NCBI GenBank assembly: GCA_018398585.1
Contig: JAGTTD010000016.1
Span: forward strand, 26,645,212 to 26,709,211
Source of the DNA: Simmondsia chinensis
Taxonomy: Eukaryota > Streptophyta > Magnoliopsida > Caryophyllales > Simmondsiaceae
Direction: 5' to 3'
Length of the DNA: 64,000 nucleotides
Both the position numbers and the translations under genes were made by a program. Position 1 is the stretch's first letter; the number at the start of each line of letters is the position of its first letter. Shown here piece by piece: positions 56,194 through 64,000 of this stretch. The notes beneath the pieces were generated by a model. That model saw only the letters and a program-made list of their open reading frames with translations, made no database searches and was not told the DNA's origin.

Positions 56194-59157
56194 TTCTAAA
56201 AGACGATTTACTGGAATGACTAATAGCTAGATCTGAAAAATGATATGTGTTATGCAGTGCATATATAATCTGCTAGTAAAACTGAAAAATATATATGTCA
56301 CAGATGGATCTCTATATTTACCAATTGTAACCAGCTAAAGGAGAATAAGAATTATAGGCAGTCTTCGACTCAAAAGTTCTGGTGTTCTAGGAATTTCATG
56401 TTTTACCCAAAGTTGAAAAGTTCATTGCGGTATACCCGAAATTAGATTAAATTTTTATTAAAAAATAGATGTGACATACCAAAAAGGATATGGGCTGGTA
56501 AAAGTGGTTATTTTTGAGTTTTTTTTTGGATAGCTCAGTTCCTAAGATAAAAAGTGATAGTTAAATGGGCCGCAGCAAAGATGTTCTACGAAATGATTAT
56601 GAGGAATTAGGTCATTAGGCCTTACGAAAAAAAGAAAATGAAAGCCCATATGGATCTAAGGGTTTAAATACAATTGGGCCAACAATTGGGCTTTTAAGTG
56701 TAGAGGAAAAGGGAAAAATGGAAATGAGACATACTTAATAAACCAAAAATTATACATGAAGTTTAAGTATGTGTATGTTTGATGATTTGGATTCCATACA
56801 TTTTTCCTACTATTCATGTTGTAATTCAAATGACCTAATTTTCAAGGTTGATATGAAAAAGGTTAGATGGAAGCAACATAGTATTGGCATGCATGTATTG
56901 CTTACATTTTATCAATGGAAGTTAGATCCTCATAAACCCTAATATAAGCTAGTGAAATATGAGGGCAGTGCTATGGTATGACGCAAAATTCTTATGTTAC
57001 CTAAGAACTATTTTTGCCACTAAGTAGCATGAATTTCTCACTATTTTTTAACACAACCTTTGATTTTCTTTTTGTGGAAAGAGGTGTTCATGCTTGAGAC
57101 TAGTGGTTTATGTTGAAGTAATAAAGCTCTAGGTTATCCTAGAGGATATACCTGTTGACTTTAAAGGGCTCCTTATTTAATGGTTAGATAAAATACTATA
57201 AAATATTATGATTCTAATTTTCACCACCTTGAATTGTGGGGGCGTCTAGCCTATGTAGATCCTCTTGAATATATTATTGCCCTTCTAGTTCAAATGCATT
57301 AATTTTAACAATCGTGTAGCTAGTGCATTTGCGATTGAGGAAGGTCCTAAAATCCTTGATGACGTTATGAGGCCATAAGTGCATCTATTTCAAGAAAGTT
57401 TGTTGATAGCCAAAAATCTTGACCTAACATTAAGAGAGAAATTTTTATAAAATATTAGAGGGGTTTTGGGATTCCTAAATAAAATAAAGTTTAGGTGTTT
57501 GAAATTCTCCATGTGATATTTATCAAATCCCTAGATAATAGTATCATAATTGACTGTTCCTGGTCACACATAAGCTTGTTTATGGTGGCGGTTTGTATGT
57601 ATGAAAAGTCAAGTTGATGAGATGCCCATCTTTGGAGAGTATGAATGCTATAAATACCATAAAGCTTTTCTTGAGTTAATATAAGAAACTTATATGAGGC
57701 AGATACGACATCGATGTGAAAATAGATATATATAAAAAAAAAAAGGATTTGACTCTTGATTATGTGGATAAAATTTTTAGAGACCTTGACCATTATAAAG
57801 GGATAATAGGACTTGTGATAATTTGTGAAAATTCATGAGTGATTTGGTGTGTTAGTCTCCATGATGATGTGTTTCATGTATTTTCCATGACTATGTTTGA
57901 AGTATTGTGAACATGTTACTTGAAATGATAAAAAGCATGTTGTATGTTGCCGAATGCACTGCTGCATATTATTTTGGGCTGTAAGATGTTGATGCGCATG
58001 CTATTATGGAGTTTTACATGTTAAATTCTGCAGTACTAGAGTAATACTTGCTGTTTCAGTTGTGCAAGCACGGTATGTTATGTACATACTACAGATTATG
58101 ACTGTTAACTGCTGAATTTGTGCTGAATTTGTACTTGCTATAATATTGCAACTGCTGTCTTTTAGGCAATATACCGTCATTTTAAGTCATTTTTTTGAAT
58201 TCCAACTTGTAGTTCGGAAAAACATGATATGTCTGAGTATATGACGACTGTATGTTGTCTTCAGAGACTTATTATGTCCTTAAGATCATTATTTCATGTA
58301 TTCCTTCCTAGTTTTTGGAAAAGGAGTAAGGTGTAGGCCACTTGATAACCTTGATTAGTCATAGGCTTGGTATTTAGCTTGTGCCCAGATGCCTTGTTTG
58401 GTTGTTGTCATATGTTGTGTGCTCATGTTGGCCGTTTGAATGACATACTATATGACCCTAGTATTTATTTGATGAGAATAAAAATGTGGCATCACATCAC
58501 AAGCCAAATATACTAAGGTAATTGATAGTATTATGATTTTGGTGAATAATACAATACTCGTCCCTTTATATCATATGCTAGTGGTGGACCTTGTCTACAA
58601 ACATTGATCCAAATAATGAAAATTAAAGTGCTCTAATTAAATTGTTGAAGCACTAGTGAAGTACTATGAATGGGATTTATGTTGTAGTAGACTCCGTGTT
58701 GTGTTGGGTGTTTGATCTCGTTGAGAGACATTCTACTAATTACAATATGTTTCTGACACCCCGCTGAAACCTGCATGTTTTAGTTATCCTCTTAACACTG
58801 AGTTGGTAGGTAGAAAAATCTAACGGCCTAAGAATGCAGTGTGATACATTCCATTGTGGGGGTGGGGGCTGTAAAAGGACCCGAGAGCCTATAAGGTATG
58901 TTGTCAGGTGATAATCTTTTCTGACTATTGTGTTTCTACTGCTGTTTGCTAGTTATAGCTAGCTTATGAAAATTCGTTATGGTGGAAATATTATTTTTCG
59001 ATTGTTCAAAGTCGATGTATATAGCTTAATGATGATAGGAACTTGGGCTTGAGAGCCTTGCAGAGGCTTGGGTTGCCTTAAGTTAAGTTGTAAAAGGAAT
59101 CTTGTGAATTATGGTCTTATGAACCTCTTTCTCTTGATATCACCAAAATTTGGTACA
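56194..59157 (+). other. Interior of LTR element, no gene
   Basis: Nearly 3 kb without recognisable domain; short frames only. A G-rich TGTGGGGGTGGGGGC occurs near 58855. Confidence 0.5.
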
Positions 59158-59540
59158 ACATTGGTAAGACATGAACTACCCTCGATAGTAATGTCGCATG
59201 TATGCTAAGTACGATAAGAATGGGTATATGGTCCTTTGTGACCTAAACTAGTGATAATGTTTCACAATTGTGATGAGATGTGAAAGTGACAATTTGCGGT
59301 ATATGGTTTTCATGTCAACTGTATATGATATACGTACTATGTGAGTACTAGATGTAATTTTACTAATATGATGTGTGCCCCACTAATGTGTTATACTGAC
59401 TCTTATTGAAGTTGGCAGGCGATGAGCTAGTTGTTTAACAGCTCATTGCAGGTACCTCGATGTGGGGGTAAAAGCAATTCGTGATTGACGTTGACAGTAG
59501 TCAACTCTGAAGTACCGTGTTGTTGTAATACAGTGTTAAA

Positions 59541-59813
59541 ATGCCATTGTGTGGGCCTCCAGCTCCATCAGTGTCACTTCAGGGTGACAGTCAAGCTGCA
59601 TTCGCTGTGGCTAAGAACAAGGTTTACAATGGCAAGAGGAGACACATTCGTCTCAGGCATAAGATCGTGAAAGATCTACTAGAAAGTGGAGTGATATCAC
59701 TAGATTATGTAAAGTCTAAAATGAATCTTGCGGATCCGTTGATAAAAGGCCTTTGTCATAAAATGATTGTAAAAACATCGAGGGGGATGGGACTGAAGTC
59801 TGTACACGAATAG
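59541..59813 (+). pseudogene. Copia RNase H C-terminal fragment, unit 1
   Basis: D-S-Q-A-A-F-A-V-A-K-N-K-V-Y-N-G-K, R-H-I-R-L-R-H, L-A-D-P-L-I-K-G-L and S-R-G-M-G-L-K are the end of a copia RNase H. N-terminal RNase H and RT are absent. Confidence 0.85.
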
Positions 59814-60359
59814 ACTATGATGTATCCAACCTGGGCTTATCATGTTCAATGTGAAAATTCATAGTTTCATTCAAGATATGGACTGTGTTTTATGTTGTCC
59901 CTCCCTATGGTGTGACAGTGCGAAGACGGGTCCAATGCCGTATGTTGGCGTGTAAGCACGACTTGCACATGACGGACATTGGTAAGACATGAACTACCCT
60001 CGATAGTAATGTCGCATGTACGCTAAGTACGATAAGAATGGGTATATGGTCCTTTGTGACCTAAACTAGTGATAATGTTTCACAATTGTGATGAGATGTG
60101 AAAGTGACAATTTGCGGTATATGGTTTTCGTGTCAACTGTATATGATATACGTACTATGTGAGTACTAGATGTAATTTTACTAATATGATGTGTGCCCCA
60201 CTAATGTGTTATACTGACTCTTATTGAAGTTGGCAGGCGATGAAGCTAGTTGTTTAACAGCTCATTGCAGGTACCTCGATGTGGGGGTAAAAGCAATTTG
60301 TGATTGACGTTGACAGTAGTCAACTCTGAAGTACCGCGTTGTTGTAATACAGTGTTAAA

Positions 60360-60632
60360 ATGCCATTGTGGGGGCCTCCAGCTCCATCAGTGTCACTTCA
60401 GGGTGATAGTCAAGCTGCATTCGCTGTGGCTAAGAACAAGGTTTACAATGGCAAGAGGAGACACATTCGTCTCAGGCATAAGATCGTGAAAGATCTACTA
60501 GAAAGTGGAGTGATATCACTAGATTATGTAAAGTCTGAAATGAATCTTGCGGATCCGTTGACAAAAGGCCTTTGTCATAAAATGATTGTAAAAACATCGA
60601 GGAGGATGGGACTGAAGTCTGTACACGAATAG
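60360..60632 (+). pseudogene. Copia RNase H C-terminal fragment, unit 2
   Basis: Same frame as unit 1 with a few changes (L-A-D-P-L-T-K-G-L here, the commoner family form; S-R-R-M-G-L-K). Confidence 0.85.
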
Positions 60633-61225
60633 ACTATGATGTATCCAACCTGGGCTTATCAGGTTCAATGTGAAAATTCATAGTTTCATTCAAGATATGG
60701 ACTGTGTTTTATGTTGTCCCTCCCTATGGTGTGACAGTGCGGAGACGGGTCCAATGCCATATGTTGGCGTGTAAGCACGACTTGCACATGACGGACACTA
60801 TTTGGATGTTACCAAGGGTAAGGCTGATCTTTAGCTCTTAATGGACCCATATCCATATGTTTGGTGGTGTGCGGTAACACACACTTGATGGGATCCACCT
60901 ATATAGGTGTGGGAGTTTGGCCGCTCCCTATGAAGGATTAAGACTTGCCTTCTAGAGCGCCTATGAACATCCCGGACGAGCGCATGGCCGATTAAACGAG
61001 CCAAACCGCAGGAGTTGCCGAGATCTGGAGTTCGGCATCTGTCCAAGTGGAAGACTACACAACCCCTTGTGAGGTTCAAGACGAAAGTCACCTTGCAAGA
61101 TGTTGGTCCTAAACTTGGGTTACACTAGGTGACGATTCAAGTCGCAAGAGATCGGCACTGAAAACCAAACTCCCTTTGCCCAGTTTTCCTTTCTCTCCTC
61201 TTCGCTTGTATCCTTTGTAGGGGAT

Positions 61226-62242
61226 TGTTAGAAAAATGATACAAGCTAAGTGCGAATATGTAGGTAGTTGTATCCCACTTTGTGTTTACAAACTTCCCAA
61301 TCCCACATTGATAATTTAGGATGGGGTAGTTGGGTTTATAAGGGTGAGTGTTTTTAACTTATTTGAATTAAGTCTTGGATGAAGGAATGGAGGGAACCAC
61401 ACTCGCGCACCGCCAGCCGCGCCGTGCTCGGCCAAGGGTGTGGGTGAATTTTTTACACCGGGTATATTTATTTTGCGGAAAATATTAAACTTACCGTTGA
61501 TATTGAAATCTCACAATTTATGGTTAGAGCTGTTACATATCATTGGCATCCAATATTACTCCATGAAATCTGCCCAATATTACTGCATTAAACCTGATTA
61601 TAGCTGTTGGGGCTGCATTAAACCCAATTATAACTGTTGGGACTGATATTTAGTATAAATTAAGGCCTTCCTTTGGTAGAAAATGCAGAACAGCACCCAT
61701 TCTCATCTTCTTCCTCATTCTCGGTCCAATCTTATCTCTTATTTCTTCGATCTCTGGGCAAAGTTCGAGGCGTTCCTAACCGGCTTTTAACGAGTGCACG
61801 TTAAGGGTCGGATCGTGTGAATCCTGGAGGACGGCCGCCTACTAGTCTGTTTGCACTGAAGCAGAGGCGAAATCGTCTTTTGGGACAGTGGCTATTTTAC
61901 CACGACACGGTATCTTCGGTATTTTCTAACCTATCTTCTCTCTTCCGGTAATTTTGTTTGTCGTGTTCAACATTTGACTGCGTTTATTGCGATTTACATT
62001 TACCGCAATATTATAGTGCGCTCAAAGATAATAACGCTATATTTTCAATCGGTTTTGCTGTTTCATTTTTAGACCGATTCATTGGTTTTTATCTACTGTA
62101 ATTTGTTGGTTATTTACTGTAAATTCAGCAGTAATTTTGAATTATTTTTTTGCATTTTTTCGGTTAATATTTCGGTAGAATACTACTGTATTTTACGTAT
62201 TTTATACGCAGTATTGTCATTATATACGCTTTAATTCCAACA
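61226..62242 (+). repeat. Full 3' LTR
   Basis: 1017 bp, TGTTAGAAAAATG to TCCAACA. It contains the motif GTTGGGGCTGCATTAAACC in a small tandem (about 61570-61645). Confidence 0.8.
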
Positions 62243-63054
62243 ATAGTTAAACCAAGTTTGAACATGGTTTGTGTCAGATGCGAATGAAGGAGAAGACAGA
62301 AGTGTTCCAATAAATAATGTTGATGATCTGGGCTATCAGTACTAGAGGGTTCACTTTAACGTTTGGGTAATCATTACATCCTAACTCGTATTAACATGAG
62401 CTATCAATTTAGTTATTTAAAAAAAAAAAACTCAAGGGTTAATTTGCAAGCCTAACTCGAACAATATTCTACAAATTCGAACGAAGTTGAGCCAAATTTT
62501 TGTATAAACCGTGTCAAGCCAAATTAGGGATTTATTAGGATTGAACTTAACACGTGTTTAATAACATACTATTGAATCAATACCTCTAATGGATTTATAC
62601 TTGGTTTACTTTGTTGAGCTAATTGGCTCGACTCAAGCTTCGACTTGCAACAAGTCGAACAATAAAAGTTGCATATCAGTTAGACTTATCTGTATCCCTA
62701 ATGTTATTTTTACTCATTTTTTTATCCCTTCAAAACCTAGAAAAATGATTACTCGAGCATTCATTTCTTGCACCACTCTAATTTACATAAAGGCTAACTT
62801 GGCTTATTAAGTTTCAAATTAAGATTAGCTCATGCATGCTCTAATTTGGCTCATTACCCACATTTAGGCTCATATTTAGTGTGAATTTTGCTCGTATTTG
62901 ATTTACAAGCTATTAGTAACCAAACTTTATCATGTACGAGTTTTATTGGGCATATAAATACTTCACACCTGTATTTTGGATGTCACCGACTTTTATTGGA
63001 GCGATTTCATTGATGTGTACTCTACTATTTATTTAAGGGGGGGTTTTTTTTTTT
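62243..63054. other. Intergenic, nothing recognised
   Basis: AT-rich; the 73-codon frame at 62589-62810 has no domain and no supporting context. Confidence 0.45.
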
Positions 63055-63775
63055 AACTAATAAAATTTCAAAAAAATATATAAATTTTTTGATTTTTGAA
63101 TGTCACATCTCAACTTTTTAAAAATTTTTAATGTTACACCTTAAAATGGCACCGGTAATATCTGTTAATTTTTGCAGATTTGGAATTTAAAAAAATATAT
63201 TTTTGAAATATGTAAAATATTTTAGGGTTATTTTTACCCAGGATTCATGTACTTTGCCTATTGTGTTAATTTAGTCCTTATACTATTCGTATTGTGTCAA
63301 TTTGGTTCTTATAGTATAATCTATGTTAAAATTTTGATAAAATTTTTAATGATTCGGACATGAATTCAATTAAATTGAATTAATGGGTGGATTTATAGTG
63401 AGTTACTTGCATCTAAAGTGATTGTGCCATTAAAAATTGCGTCAATAACTTAATATTTGACTAAGGGATTAAATTGACACAATATGAATTGTGTAGGGAC
63501 TAAATTGACAAAATCAATAGTACAAGAACTAAATTGATACAATAGGAAAAATATAGGCAGTATTGGTATAAATAGTCCTATATTTTAAATTTAGATTTCA
63601 ATATTTTGTAACTATTTTCTTTTTTTTTTTGGAATGCTACATCAACAAAAACTAAAGGATATTAATGTATTGCATTAAGGTGTGACATTGAAAGATTAGA
63701 AAATCTATGATTTTTTTTTGAATCCGCACCCAAATTTTCAATGATTTTCCGTAAGAGACCCTTATTTTAATTTAT
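63055..63775. mobile_element. AT-rich MITE split by another MITE
   Basis: Outer halves (63055-63230 and 63590-63775) mirror each other (AATGTTACACCTTAA against TTAAGGTGTGACATT) and resemble 44206-44590. Between them, 63236-63330 and 63470-63585 form a second inverted pair (CCTATTGTGTTAATTTAGTC against GACTAAATTGACAAAATC). Confidence 0.5.
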
Positions 63776-63872
63776 AGTCAAGCAATGGTATAATTATTAA
63801 AATACTTATCAAATTTATGTGTTTTATGTTAAAATTATTGACGTGGACCTTCTTTCATTTTAAAACATGATG

Positions 63873-64000
63873 GTTTTTTTTTTTTTTTCCTCGATTGATA
63901 AAGAGCAAAGCTCAAGAGGCACAACACAGTGCTCCAAAATGGGACCCAAAACGATAGACCGGGACAAACAAAAGAAAAGGGAAAAAGGGCCTAACCACCT
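63873..64000 (-). mobile_element. LINE 3' end (poly-T on plus strand), continues past right edge
   Basis: A T run at 63873-63888, then CCTCGATTGATAAAGAGCAAAG, the look of an L1 3' UTR read on the minus strand. Only about 110 bp are in the window. Confidence 0.45.

Larger units (their letters stand above)
59158..60798 (+). repeat. Tandem duplication, two units of about 818 bp
   Basis: Unit 1 starts at ACATTGGTAAGACATGAAC (59158), unit 2 at 59976; they are almost identical over their length, with a one-base indel near 60242 and few substitutions. Each carries one copia RNase H tail. Confidence 0.93.
55808..62242 (+). mobile_element. Degenerate copia-derived LTR element with truncated 5' LTR
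   Basis: A partial 5' LTR (55808-56193) matches the last 385 bp of a full LTR at 61226-62242. Before the full LTR is a PPT-like TTTGTAGGGGAT (61214-61225). The only coding trace inside is the C-terminal copia RNase H, present twice. No PBS is recognisable after 56193 and 56194-59150 shows no pol frame. Whether both LTR pieces belong to one insertion is likely but not proven, since the left TSD is lost. Confidence 0.65.

Noticed and set aside
56194..59150. Possible captured host gene inside the large LTR element
   Set aside because: No frame above about 100 codons, no splice-consistent exons and no domain were found.

Overview
The window is nuclear DNA from a flowering plant, most likely a eudicot. 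It is AT-rich, has a long plant-type intron and only two recognisable host genes, and is packed with Ty1/copia, Ty3/gypsy, L1 and RTE LINEs, a TRIM and several MITE families. Species cannot be named from sequence alone. I saw no bacterial, organellar or viral block.

Host genes. (1) A two-exon plus-strand gene for a P-type pentatricopeptide repeat (PPR) protein, probably plastid-targeted: exon 1 at 15614-15967 and exon 2 at 23777-25276. The two exons join in phase 0 to encode about 617 residues. The 7.8-kb intron holds a 5.4-kb copia element and a Mutator-like MITE. (2) A minus-strand intronless gene at 54772-55101 for a 109-residue coiled-coil protein of the LSU/UP9 (response to low sulfur) family. 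It has a TATA box and, just upstream, a near match to the sulfur-deficiency UPE-box.

Layout. 1-1140: LINE ORF1 remnant (minus). 2097-9319: decayed copia element with both LTRs, interrupted by a 299-bp RTE-tail insertion. 9845-10540: RTE LINE 3' end (minus). 11945-15457: MITEs, one split by an L1 RNase H pseudogene. 15501-25276: PPR gene, containing a Tork/Tnt1-like copia element (17048-22406, minus) and a palindrome-rich MITE (22601-23193). 25791-31740: a solo LTR split by a 5.2-kb non-coding LTR element (26518-31675). 33260-44205: a LINE-bearing segment present twice, one copy split by a nearly intact chromovirus (gypsy, 35105-40822). 44206-46673: MITEs, one split by an L1 copy. 46742-49887: tRNA-like SINE head, hairpins, GGGTC-rich DNA and three RTE tails. 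50174-51104: second palindrome-rich MITE. 51843-54434: a repeat shared with 41203-42090, then two TRIMs. 54772-55627: LSU gene and a MITE in its upstream region. 55808-62242: LTR element with a tandem duplication of a copia RNase H tail. 62243-64000: MITEs and a LINE 3' end.

Many element boundaries are fixed by target-site duplications (TSDs) read directly: AGTAA, GTTCT, GGTTA, TGATT, AGTCC and AAATC for LTR elements, 9-bp repeats for the two palindrome MITEs, and 15-18 bp repeats for LINE/RTE insertions. These give a nesting order. The most interesting items are the palindrome-array Mutator-like MITE family, the TE-filled PPR intron and the promoter of the LSU gene.
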